From Nereocystis luetkeana (lineage: Eukaryota > Sar > Phaeophyceae > Laminariales > Laminariaceae), in NCBI GenBank assembly GCA_031213475.1, contig JARUPZ010000005.1, forward strand, positions 6,630,988-6,694,987: a DNA stretch of 64,000 nucleotides, given 5' to 3'. This document shows positions 21,339 through 33,369 of this stretch, piece after piece (within the stretch, counting starts at the first letter, position 1; each line of letters opens with the position of its first letter). Below the pieces are notes generated by a model, which worked only from the letters and a program-made list of their open reading frames with translations, made no database searches and had not been told where the DNA came from. The translations under genes were made by a program, and so were the position numbers.

Positions 21339-21429
21339 CTTTAGGACCGCAGTCCCGTTTTAGGGGACAAACCAGTCAAATTATAAGGAGTTTGTCCCCC
21401 AACAGTGGGACTGCGGTCCTAAAAGGCTT
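21339..21429. mobile_element. Family C hairpin element, copy 2 (best preserved)
   Basis: TTTAGGACCGCAGTCCCGTTTT, then GGGGACAAAC, an AT-rich centre, GTTTGTCCCC and GTGGGACTGCGGTCCTAAAA. The two halves are near-complete inverted copies, so the element forms a hairpin of about 90 bases. No coding capacity. Confidence 0.85.
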
Positions 21430-21559
21430 GAAGCAGTGTGTCATCGTTCTAGGGGGGGGGGGGGGGGTGTTGTTGTAAGGGTTTCGGCGCGTAGTCTTAT
21501 CGGTTACCCTTTCACCTGCGAGCCCAGTCAGTAGACCACAAGTAATTGTATACCACTCC

Positions 21560-21796
21560 ATCAGCTGCTCTGGGCGCAAGTGTGTGGAGCGTCGGGTTTG
21601 TGAATTGGAAGAACCCAGCGGTCCTTGCGTTTCCGCTCAGGTCGGTTGCACTTTTTTTTTCGTAATAGCTTGTCAGGGTTCCTACATGTGTACGGTGTTT
21701 CCTGCTCACCGGAACGTTTCTTCTGCTTGGCGCTGCCGCTGTTGTTTGTCCTTTCTTGTTCGGGGATCATGTTGAAGTCCCTGATGCTGTGCATGC
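21560..21796 (-). CDS. Possible exon pair of an unrecognised gene
   Basis: On minus, a pyrimidine tract and CAG precede an exon at 21796-21710 ending at a GTGAGC donor. A second acceptor after a long A/T tract starts at 21650. Phases agree (2) for a frame reading HAQHQGLQHDPRTRKDK in the first exon and GFFQFTNPTLHTLAPRA in the second. An alternative frame in the first exon (MHSIRDFNMIPEQER) does not join on. No family recognised. Splice signals are the only support. Confidence 0.25.
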
Positions 21797-22408
21797 CTGT
21801 TTCGCGAAAAGGGCGCGGAAGGAGAACAGTTTTTTTTGGTGGTTGCTGCGTGAAGATCATTTCTCACGCGACGACGCCGGAAACATGCGGGAAGGTGTGT
21901 ACACACAGGACCGGCGAATGCGTACGAAGTATACTAGCGCCGCAGTCGTACTGCGCACGTAACTCCAGTGTATTCCTTCTAGGGGCAATATGGCTGAACA
22001 ACATATCACGTACACCACACACAGGGGGCAGGGGGCAATCTCTTGCAAGAGAGGCTGTCCCTCTGTCTGGTAATCGATCGTCTCTTTTACTCTGAGAGCT
22101 CGGCAGGTTAGGTGTATTAACACCTTTACACTTGGCGGTCGTCGTCAGGACACGGCTATCTCGAAGATCCCGCCGTTCCGACGGGGGCGGGAGGGGTACT
22201 CGGTATCATGGATGGCCGTAGTAGGGGGCTATACGACGTGCCCTGGTGTAGGCAATTGATCCATGTTTTACGCCAGTACCACAGCTCAGCAACACCTCAC
22301 ACTACAGCACGTCCTGACACAGAACTGACCATATCAGATCCCCACTTCGTGATGTTGATCTTTCCGAGAAAGCTAAAACTTGATTTGAATGATCTGCAAG
22401 ATCTCGTA

Positions 22409-22513
22409 TTACGGGGGACAATAGTAAATAGGACCTACGATACACACAAGAGACTATATATTTACCTGTTTTTACGAACAACATTTGATCCTATTTACTG
22501 TAGTCCCCGGTAA
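22409..22513. mobile_element. Hairpin MITE, family A
   Basis: TTACGGGGGACAATAG to TAGTCCCCGGTAA, TA on both sides. Confidence 0.9.
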
Positions 22514-22558
22514 TATTACGTACAGTAGATCGTGTTTATCGGTACCAGGTACCGGACG

Positions 22559-22799
22559 CGTTCTACGATAGAGGTAGCACATTTCCGCTAAAACGTTTTC
22601 TGGATGGCGGGGTTCATTTGCCCAAAATCGTCGGAAGGCCAATCTTGTTTCGAAAAATGACGTTTTTGTATACTTGGGCCATGGGATTATTCGCCGAGAT
22701 GCAATTTGATTTTTTTTACAGTCAGTTTTCGGGTGAGGTATGGAGCTCCTTAGGTGAGAGGCCTCAAGAAATTTAGGGTGAATCTCTATCGTAGATCGT
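22559..22799. mobile_element. Family D element, copy 4
   Basis: CGTTCTACGATAGAGGTAGC to TCTCTATCGTAGATCG; the interior matches the other copies, including GGGCCATGGGATTATTCGCC. Confidence 0.85.
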
Positions 22800-24028
22800 C
22801 TCACCGGTATATATACATTGCGCAATCGGGTCTTGCATGCACGTTTGGCGGGTGGGATCTGGAAGATCTCCCACGCTGGACTTAATTACAAGAACCGCTT
22901 GGTTGTAGTATAAAGCTCTAAACGGCCCTCTGAACGGCGAGGCAACGAAGCCGACAAGGTACGTCAAAAAAAAGAAAGAAAGAAAGTAAGGCCTAGTCTG
23001 AAGGAGCAGGAATACATCGCCAATGAAAGCCATTGCCATGCCACCCGCAACGGGGAGGAGGGCGAGAAAGTTTCGTGGAAAAGCGAAATGTGAACACCAA
23101 AAACGAGAAGAAAAATACCACGGGATACGCCAAGAACCACCTAACCCCCCGCCCACAACTCAGAACTCTGGAATCGTTTCCAGTACCACAAATGAGTGGC
23201 CCGATTACCCCGACCCAGCCCAAGAAGAAACCAGTCAGGAGCACACCGAGCAGAACCCCCCCCCCGACCTCAAAACTCGGAAAACGTCAAGAAGTAAAAA
23301 AATCACCGTCCAAAGTCCAGCAAAACTACAAGAAAAAGAAGAATATCGGGTGCAGCCGTTTGTCCTGCCGTCGACGCCACTTGTTGTGATCAAGCTCGGG
23401 ACGCTTTGTATCCCTGGACAGGTTTGCCTAGTAAGTCGGTACTCGTTGGTACTCAGTGTTGTTTGCTTAGAGGTAGAAGAAGAGCAGCTGTATCCCTTTT
23501 GTGCACGCGGAGACTGAGAGCGAAGCTCGTGCCTCGCTGGGAAAACCCCAGGTTTTCCATCTAAGATACGCTTCCCAAGTACTACAAATACGATTCGAAT
23601 ACTTGGCCCCAGGTAATTACCGGGCGTTCAGCCTCATTCAAGGCAGTATCATAATATAATACTATACAGCAGTAAGCCAATCAGAGCAACCCTAGCGCTG
23701 GCCTTGAGCCAATCAGACCAAATCTCGAAAGAAGTGGCAAGCTTTACATGGGGTCGACGTGATCTATCCGATGTGTGGGCACACCCCACCGCCTCATCCC
23801 GTTTGGTGACATCCGCCGGCATCTCTTTCCACAGGGGCTCACATCAGTACGATGATTTACTGTACTTGTACAACAACAGCACGTATTAATTGAGCTCTGC
23901 GTAGCCTAGCGTCTGCCCTACTATTAATACTCGTACGTAGTACCATACTTTTTAACAGCTGACGGTTTCTTCTTGTACTCTACCGAACGAGCCTGGTGCT
24001 CATACGTTCGCGTGCCTTTCATACATAC
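22800..24028. other. Stretch without a supported gene
   Basis: A minus-strand open frame at about 23160-22800 contains hydrophobic runs (GGMAMAFIGDVFLLLQTRP, FFLTYLVGFVASPF) but no splice context or family match convinces me. A plus-strand frame across 23023-23517 is lysine/proline-rich and looks random. Any 3' exons of the gene ending at 24029 should lie here, but none joins in phase. Confidence 0.35.
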
Positions 24029-24633
24029 CTGGAAAGCTCATGCACGTGATGGTCCTGCCTAGGAGGACAGAGTATGCCATCATATCTTCCATCTGCTCCG
24101 CAGCGGCAGATGACACCCCACCCCCCATTGTGCCGACGTGCTCCAGCACCTACGAAATAGTTTAGGCCGAGACGAAAACCGAGACACGAAAGGCAGTGTG
24201 ATCGTGTTGTTATTTCTTGCGATCAACTTTTCTGTATGGATTTCCACGACGACTTAATTCCATGTCTGGTACCCGTGGCAAAAACCAGGTATCTCAATAT
24301 GGGCGAAATGTGGTGGGCATGTCCTTTGTTCTTGTCCTCCTTGTCAATGAGAGCATAGATAGGCGAAACACTTATTAATAGCCTCAGCTTCAAATTATTA
24401 CCATCGAACTGATCGATTGTCACACGTACGTATGCTCGGCAGCTGCCTTGCGACAGTTGCTCTAACTGCAGAAGCATTCCGAACACGGCGGCGAGCTGCG
24501 TGGAATCTCATATGCGTTCTAATATGTACAGAAAGAGTGTTACCTCTCGAGGCGAAGATCTAAAATTGCCGATTATGTTCCAGGCCTTGGTGCTCGGCAG
24601 TCGCAGTCGTCGGCATTGACGGGCCAGCCTCGT
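24029..24633 (-). CDS. Unrecognised protein, three internal exons
   Basis: Exons on minus: 24633-24544, 24495-24430 and 24149-24029. Each has an AG acceptor and a GT donor (GTAACA, GTACGT, GTATGT). The first two introns are phase 0 and the last donor is phase 1. Joined, they give 92 residues, with TKAWNIIGNFRSSPRE running into LAAVFGMLLQLEQLSQGSC, then VLEHVGTMGGGVSSAAAEQM and MMAYSVLLGRTITCMS. The composition (helical, leucine-rich, no low complexity) and consistent frames argue for a real gene. The sequence suggests an alpha-helical repeat fold, but I cannot name a family. Start and end exons were not found. The 5' side runs toward the ClpP start at 25020 on the other strand, so the two genes may be head-to-head and share a promoter region of a few hundred bases. 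Confidence 0.6.
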
Positions 24634-25019
24634 CTACCAGGTTGGTGCGAAAATTGGCACGTAGAGTCAAGCCCGAGGGGCTTCCGTGATATGGGTTGGC
24701 GGTTTCCGTTATTCTGCTGGTGTAGCTATATTCCTTGCGACGTTAGCCGCAGGGCTTACCCGTACGAGTAGTACGAGTAGTGCTACTTGTGCTTGTTTAC
24801 GTGTCCATAGAAAAAAGGATCCACGAACGAAAGATCGCATCAATGGGAATGTAAGTCATTCCCATTGGATCGCATGAACATGAAGGAGCCGTTTCTCGAA
24901 AGAGGTTTCCATGTGTTGTAGAGGGATGTTTACACCGGAAATCCGGGTCTAATTTCGTGGGCTGCAAAACCTGCGACGCCGCCCACCCCAGCGAGGAAAC
25001 ACCACCAGAAGAGACAGAC

Positions 25020-28000
25020 ATGAGGACGGTAGCTTTCGCGTCCCTCTGGGCGCTTGCTTGCCAGCATGTATGCGGTTTTGTGGTGACCACTCCGGCGCTC
25101 CGGCAGCTGGGAAGGAGCTCCTGCGACGCACGAGCAACTTCAGCCCTGAGCATGAAGACCGGCCCAAACCCCAAGGCGAGTGTAGACAACGTGCTGCTGT
25201 GCTCTCAGCACAGCAGTGAGTGCCCTCTCTGGTACAGCAGCAACAACAGCAGTAGCGTACAGCACCATGTCCCCTCCTTACCGTCTCCACGCGTCTACTG
25301 TGATCAGATTCAACCTTGTAGAGACTCTATATGTCAGCGTTGCGTTTTCGTTTGCAGCGTTGGAAATTTTCGGATGTGCGACATGCGACGTGTCAGCCAG
25401 CGGCTGTGCGCCCGCTTGAGAGGCGGAGCTGAGAGTCGCTTGGGTCCATTCGCGTTTCGAGATGCTACGTAGCGAGGGTCCCCATGCCCCCTCGTCCTGC
25501 CGACTGGCGTAGTCGGGGGCCTGAAGGGCTAGAGCAGGCCGGCAGCGGTGGCGGTGGCGGTGTTCAGGATGGGCCCATTCTGCCCCCTCATGAGAGTGTC
25601 GTTTGTATACCTCTCAGTATGCGGTGGTCTTGCGTTCGTGTTTGCTTCGTTGCACATGTACATACACCAGGTACCTGGTACCTTTACCACCACGGGCCTG
25701 TATCTATCTATATACCTACCTGGTACCTGGTACCTGGTATAGTCCTGTGTGATGTCTGTTATGTACCTACAGAGTACTGCGATAATCCTCCATCGGGCTT
25801 GTATTTTACCTGCTACACATGTACGATGGGGTATGCATGCACCGCGACGAAGATGCTGCAGAGCACATCATGTGATACGCGCCGGTGTTGCAAGACGGCC
25901 TGTTGTGACACTGCTGCAGCTTTTGCTGCTGCTTGCACACAGCAAGCAATGCAAGCCGCAACAGCAAAAAGAGCAAGCCGGGGCTTGTTCTCGGACCAGT
26001 ATTAATAGTACTATGATACCAGGTATTAAATGTTTAATAGTATTAATAGTCAAGTGTCGAGTGTTTTAGTATAGTGAATGAAGGTTCTCGTACATAGATA
26101 CCTGGTACTGCTGTGTACACACTCTGATTGCCTCGTAAGAGCACTCTGAATGGGTCGTAAGGGGTACCAGTTTATATCATGTCGGGCACAATAAGCTTAC
26201 GCAAGGTATTTCCAAGCCACAGCTCACAGCATCTCGATCCGACCGAATCAACCTATTAATACCAGGTAGTGAATAGAGTATATCAAAGTACAGCATCCAA
26301 ACCGCTCGCAGCCGAACCAATCACAGCATCCAAGCACTGATCACTGGCTTAGGGCTCGGATTGGGTGGATCGCAAACCACACGAGCACCGACCAGGTCAC
26401 GACTTCGGTCACAAGTTCGATCGCTGTATCCCCGTCGCTGCTGTTTGTGTGGGGCTTCGGGGCTTCGCCAGTCACCCAAGACATCCCAAGAGCGATAGCC
26501 TCTTCGGCGGTGCCGGCAGAAACAATCGGCGGCTGACCGCGGCGCCCCGCGGAGGACGCGGCCCGTCGCTCACCTCGTTGGTTGCTGTAGGGTGTTCGTT
26601 TACCCTGCGATATTCGATTGTTCGCAAAATACGCTAGTCAAACCAAATTCTATTACATTCAAATCAAATCAAATTCATTTTTTCCTATGCGATTGCTGTA
26701 GTTTCATGAAGAAAGGTTCTCGTCAAGACGGGCCCTTACCGCGCTGTTGACGCAAGTAAAAACTACTGTGTGTGTGTTTTTTTTTTCTGCCCCGGAGAGC
26801 AAGAGGAAACCCCTGTCCACACTTAGTTCTCAAGTTTTCGTGTACCGGTTCGAACCCGGTTCGTTTCTTCCACCTTGGTCGGGCCTGTCTGTGACCGTCA
26901 TTAAAGTGTGGTTTACTCCGAGGATGTAGGCACCTGAGTCTAGTAGATATTATGTCTCCCGACTCAGTCAGGTAGTGTGGGAGTTGAACCCACTAAAACC
27001 CCTCATTAGTCTCTCCAGCTTGGCTCAGTACACGAGTCACCCTACCCGTCTGGGCGTTGGTCCGTAAAAACTACTGGTGAATTTCCACGAGAGGGGGATA
27101 AACGTGCTAAGCCCCCCCCAGGGGATACACGTGTGCGTCTCTCCTACGGGCATTTTGTCGCTCTTACCTCAATGGGTGCTTTTTACACTGGAGGGGATCA
27201 ACGTGTATTGTCCCCCCCCTGGGTCCTTGACTTTGGTTGAATCGTCCGCTTCAGAGATCGTCCATGCCAAAATCAAGGACACACCTCAGCAGTTTGCGAT
27301 ATAGATTGTACACGTGTACACCCGCGTACTAAATTTTAGTACCCAGTGAAAACAACAACATCATTTGGTTGGGTTTCCAAGAGCTATGTAGGCGTTTCCT
27401 CACCCGGGACGCTTCGCTTATTTCTGTTGCCAGACAAAAAAAACGTTGCCCACCGCCCGCTTCAATTACCTGCGTGTTACGTACCGCAACCGGAAACGCG
27501 TACCTGGTACGACGTCTACATCCGTCCTTTTTTTTGGCCTGTATAAACGAATGGGGTAGTTCTATTAATAGTCTATTACTTGATGACTGATCGCAGTGAA
27601 GGGGTCAAACCACGGTCTCCTACTCCTACGTATTGATACAATAGTGCGAGTCTTGCTATACGCGTATAGTCTACGGCATTAAAAACATATTTGGTGCTGA
27701 CTCCTGAATCCCTCGCGGCGACAAAATTGCCGGTACAAAGTGCAAACGGGTTGAATAAATATGTACAATTGCTAAATATACCACAAGTAGTATTAGTAGG
27801 GAATACCAGGTACGACCGATGGCCATGGGACCGCTCTGCTTGCTTGAAAACCTTGAATTTCGAATGTACCACACGGAACATTCCTGTACCGCTCGCTATA
27901 TAATGTGTATGAGCACGGTTTCGATTATTTGAAAACAAAGGGTTCCAAGCTTTGAAAAAAGCCCGAAAAAAAAGCAACAAAAAAACTGGGCCGATGTCGA

Positions 28001-31000
28001 GCAAATATCGGCCTGAGGAAAACTCAGCAAAACGTTTTACACAAACGACTGCGCAATGAACTCTGGATGGGGCGCGCTCGTCACAGGGGCTCCGACCCTT
28101 CCTGAAGTCACAGCGGTATTCACACAATGGCCGGTTATATTCCACCCGGACCATACACAGCAGGCAGTCAGAAGTCACGGGTGGTGTGGCTATTATGTAC
28201 GGGGGACCATATTGAATAGGACCTACGGCGCATGCAAAAATCTATATATTTCGCTGCTTTTACTATTAATATTTGGTCCTATTTACTATGGTCCCCCGTA
28301 ATGATAGCAATCGACGTGGTGTTTGCGTGGCGTTACGTAGCCCAGGTATACATAGACACTGTCTCTCTGTCTGTCGGTGGAAGACAAGGGGGCGGGGGAT
28401 GAGAGAGAGAGCGGGAGAGAGAGGGAGGTTTTGTTAGGAAGGGAGGGGAGCTCCTGTAATTGTTCTCGTCTGATGGTCGAGCGGTAAAAAGAGAAAACAC
28501 GACTCGATCAAGCACCCCGTACAACGACGCGGTTTGATATCAACAGCCATGTTCATTCATTCATTCATTCGTACAAGGGATGGGTACTCAGTTTCCGTGC
28601 CTTATAAGAACAGGGGATCCCCGGGTTTTGTCCCCGAGTTTCACCCTTCGTTAAAATTCCCCACTCTTGTCTCACTCCCGCGCGCACCCCCCCCCCCCCC
28701 CCCCTCCTCACCCCGCCTCCGTCCCGTACGTGTGCAGACGTGGTACCCGCGGTCCACGTCGATGATGCCGAGCCCTGATGACCCCCCGGAGGTCGACCCT
28801 CGCCGCAAGTGAGATGAGGGGGAGGGTGGGCTGGGGGGTGTGACGGGGGGCGGGTGGTGGTGGTGGTGGCGGTGGTGGTTTTCGAGGGAGGGGGGGGGTG
28901 GAGTTGGTGGTGGTGGTCGGTAGTGGTGATAGCGGGGGGGGGGGGGGGGGGGGGGGGGGCTGGTGGTGGTGGTGGTGGTGGTGGTAGTGGTAAAGGGAGT
29001 GGGTGGAGGGCGCGAGGGGCGGGGGGCGCGCATGGTTACCGCTCTCGTGAGAAGCGTGTATCCGGTACAGTTGTCGGTGCAAGTTGAAGGATCGGGTACG
29101 TGCATTCATACCTCCGTCGTAGCCGGCTGCCCACGAAGATGATCAAAGGCATCCTGTGTGGTTAGTTAACCTTACTGCTGTGCGTGCGCGTCGTACACTA
29201 GAATGCTCGCTTCCACCTTCCCTGCCCGGTTGTGTGTGTGGGTGTCTTGTGTTACTTTGTGTTTGTACGTGCCCGAAGTGTCAGCAAGGCGTGCGCTAAG
29301 CATGCCGTCAAGCGTGCCCTACACAGGCCATTTTTTTTTTTTTCGCTTGTGGGAGTGTTTTTTTTTTTTTTTACTGTTACAACAATCTCCCAGGTGCAAT
29401 GCGCACTACCACTTTAAAAGGTGGCATTTTGGGTCGAGCTGGGCGTCTCATGTATAGGGCACAGGGTAGGGTGTGTCTCTACTCGAATTTTCAGTCCACA
29501 AAAATAATCGAGTTTTGTTACTACCAGGTACCAGGTATAAAAGAAGCACAACATCAGCCGTCGACGTAAGAAGAAAGGAAAAATCGATTAACGGGGGCCT
29601 TGCTTCCGAGTCGCCCGCAATAGAAACGCCATAATATCGTCATAAGAGTACAGTAAGCAAGTCCCCAGGACATAATCCAGGGTCAACAGGAGAATACAAT
29701 GGTGACGTTACAGTGGCCCTCCCCCGGGAAACTCGCCCAGGTTGTGTGCAGCAGACCCATAATGCTGACGGAATACGTACCTAAATATGTTTTTTGTCGT
29801 GTTCTTGCGCAGAACTTGACCCTAAGTCTCCGTCGCTTACCTCTTAGATGTGTCGGTATTTTATGATTACCGCCGCGTTTCTTTTTTTCTTTTCCTTTTT
29901 TTCTTTGTTGTTGCTCGCGCTACAGGGACCCCGACAGGCCGAGCGAAGCGCCTCCGGTGCGAATGCCGGTCGTTGACGTTGGCGGCAGCCAGATGGACGT
30001 CATCTCGAGGCTGTTGAAGGACCGCATTCTGCTGCTGGGGCAACAGGTTGGAGGTCGTTTGGTCGATCGTTCGATGGACGTATGTGGCGGCATGTGTTAG
30101 TGTGTGTCCATGCTCTCCCCCCCCCCCCCCCACGACTACAGCCATGCATAAAATCGAGTACATATCTCCTATCAAGTACCCCCCCCCCCCCCCCGGATCT
30201 GTTTCCGTGTCTTCCGCTCTATCTAGTTTAGGTTCCGCGTACTTTATTTTCCACGATTTGCGCTTGTTCATCCCCTCCCTCTGGTCATACGACTACGGTC
30301 ATGCATGATAATGAGTACCCCGCCTCCGCCTCCGTTTTGTGTTGTAGGTCGCAGATTTTTTCATGCTTCGTGCTACTGCTGTCCGATTTTGTCATCCTCT
30401 CCCGCGCATCCATCTCCATTTCTATGCTCCGTTGCATAGGTGGGTTGCACGTTTATCATGCTTTCTTCCCCACTACTGCCCGAGTCTTTCAGTGCCCCCC
30501 CCCCCCCCGACCGCCCCCCGGGTGCTCCGTGTCGAAAGGCATGCGTGGTCAATGGTCTAATGACTGAGGTATGCAACAAATGAATGCGCCCCCCGCGCCC
30601 CCCGACCCAACTTCGGCCATGCATGACATGAGCGCACGCCCCCCCCCCCCCGCGCGCACCCCGCCGTCACCTCCGTTTTTTTTATGCACCTGGTATGATA
30701 TCGCATTGATAGGTTAGCGACGAGGTAGCTAACGTCCTGGTGGCGCAGCTGCTTTACCTCGCCAACGACGACCCGGACAAGGACATCACCCTCTACATCA
30801 ACTCCCCCGGCGGCTCCGTCTCGGCGGGCATGGCGATCTACGACGCCATTCAGGTTCGGTCAGGCAGGGTAGCAGGCAGGCATGGTAGCAGACAGGCAGC
30901 AGCAGCAGCAGCAGCGCCACCGCTAAATGCTTGCGTCGTTGCTTTTGCTCGCCGTCTGACTATCAACCTGGAGCGCCTTGTTTTTGCGTGGTATGGTGTA

Positions 31001-33331
31001 TATGGATTACGTACAGTACGCTTCGTTTCGGTGGGCATGGCCATCTACGACGCCGCTCAGGTTGGGTTAGGCCAGCAGGCAGACAGGCAGGCAGACAGGC
31101 AGCATCGTCACCACCGTCAAATACTGTCTGTAAATTGTTTCCTGTTGTTTTGTGTTTCACTCGGTGTGCTCACGACCTTTTTATTGCTTTCGTGCGCGCG
31201 CGTAAGCACTGTATCACCGCCTCTTTTGCGCGTTAGTGGTTTAGTCGACAACTTTTGTTGTAGTTGTAGTTGGTGGTGTCTTACTGTTATTACGGGGGAC
31301 CATAGTAAATAGGACCTACGGTACACACCAAAACCTATATATTTCCCTATTTTTACTAATAATATTTGGTCCTATTTACTATGGTCCCCCGGAATAGTGG
31401 AAGTGATAGCCGCGTTATATTATCCGCTTGACCATGCTTTGGGGCGTGGGTTCGGCGCTTAGTGAGGGCCAATCCGTTTTTGTTTCCCATGTTGCGCCCG
31501 TTTGTTTTTGTAAAAGGCTGGCCTGTCGCCATCGTCGACGGCAGATAAAAAAAAAGACAGAAGAGAAACACTGAAAGGGCCTTCGTCGCGTTCGTTAATG
31601 AAGCTCAACACCAATTCGTCGAGCGTTGTATTTGCTATAAACTAAAGACAGACGAGAAACTGGGGTATGCTGGGAGGGGGAGAAGGAAGCCTACCCTGTT
31701 ACCCGGATTCGTGACGTAAACGCCTGACTACTACGTAAAATATTTTATGCGGGTATGGCACTTCTATCTTTGTACGCGAATAGTATGATCAATGTAATGT
31801 TTGTGTTACTGCACGGTCGAAGTCAAGCTCTTCTTGCTGACGTCCCGCCCTCCCCCCCTCGCCCCTCTCCTCCCCTCTCCTCCCATCACCCCACGCCCCT
31901 CCAACTTTTACATTGTGTTGCTGTTTTCGTTATTTCGTGTCGTGCTACGTCTTCAGTACGTGCCGTGCGATGTGTCCACCGTGTGCTTCGGCACGGCTGC
32001 ATCGATGGGGGCGTTCCTTCTGGGAGCGGGGGCTAAGGTAAGCCTCCCCCCCCCCCCCCCCCCCCCCCGACCCCCGCCCTCCCTCTTCCGTTCCTCTCCT
32101 TCTCACAATGGACCGACCGCCCTGTCGTCTCCCGCTCTTGACGAAGGTCTTCACCTTCGCGCTTTTTTTCTATGTAGCTTCGTTGTACGGCGCCTACTGT
32201 GAGAGATTTATCTGTTACCTGGTACTATTTATTGTACCTGATGGTGTACAACATGTACGAAGAAGTGTGGTGAGCTTAAGCTTTATTTTTACCAATCCGT
32301 CGGAGGATGAAAAAAAAAAGAAAAAAGTACGAAGTACAGCAGTTGCACGCCCGGCGGTCCTTCGAGCCCTCTTGCTTCCCAGGTGTGTTGCCACCCCAAA
32401 ACACGAGAATCGCGGTCTTGTCATAAGATTTAATGTGAGCGCGCGCGGCAGATGTAGGAGTGTGCTCGTTGTCATGCTGCGCGCCCGAGCTTAGTACTGT
32501 CAAGCCCTTGAGAAATCGCCCAAGTGTCTGGCCCTGAAACCGCTGACCACAGCTACAAGCAGCAGCCCTATTAATAGTCTGTTCTAGCAGCCCTATTACG
32601 GGGGACCATAGTTAATAGGACCTGTGGTATACATAAAAAACCTATTACGGGGGGCCATAGTTAAGAGGACCTATGGTATACATAAAAACCCATATATTTA
32701 ACCATTTTTACTAACAATATTTGGTCCTATTAACTATGACCCCCCGTAATAGGTACCAGGTATATATTTAACCATTTCTACGAACAATATTTGGTCCTAT
32801 TAACCATTGTCCCCCGTAATAGTCTGTTGTCGTCTTCTATATGTACCAGTCTTCCAGCTGCGTTCCGTGCTGTATCCCGCTTGGCATTCCCACTCCCGCG
32901 ACCAACCAAACATTGCCTCGTTGCTTCTTTCACAGGGAGTTTTTTTAGCCGGAGAATATGAACCTTAGCGCCTGATTCTCTCTGGAACATCATACAACAC
33001 GTTCTTTTTTTTGTTTTTTTTTCCGAAACGGTTCCCCAACTCTAGTAATCTTCTCCATTTTAGTTCGGACCCTTGACCTCTCTGGGACTGCACTCCCATT
33101 GTAAGAAGAAACTACTTGAAGTTAGAGTCAGATGTAGGTGCATGTACACTGCAGTGCTAAAACGTTTTGTCCCTCGTCCTATTATCTGTAGTATTAATAG
33201 TAGCCCAGGCAAGTTTACGTCGCTGATGCCGCTGTATGCTGGTGCATACCTGTCGTGCAATAGTCGCCAACCGCCTTCCTCGTTTCTCTCTGCTGCTGCT
33301 GCTGCTGCTTGTTTGTGCTGTTGTTGCCCCA

Positions 33332-33369
<38 letters not shown>

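Noticed and set aside
22773-23244. Minus-strand hydrophobic frame resembling a small membrane protein
   Set aside because: It partly overlaps the family-D terminus, has no clear splice sites and only a vague likeness to any family.
28641-29109. Minus-strand exons ([13 protein letters not shown] with a GTATGA donor; [14 protein letters not shown])
   Set aside because: Phases do not join. The plus-strand reading of 28738-28808 fits clpP in phase on both sides, so the minus reading is a shadow.
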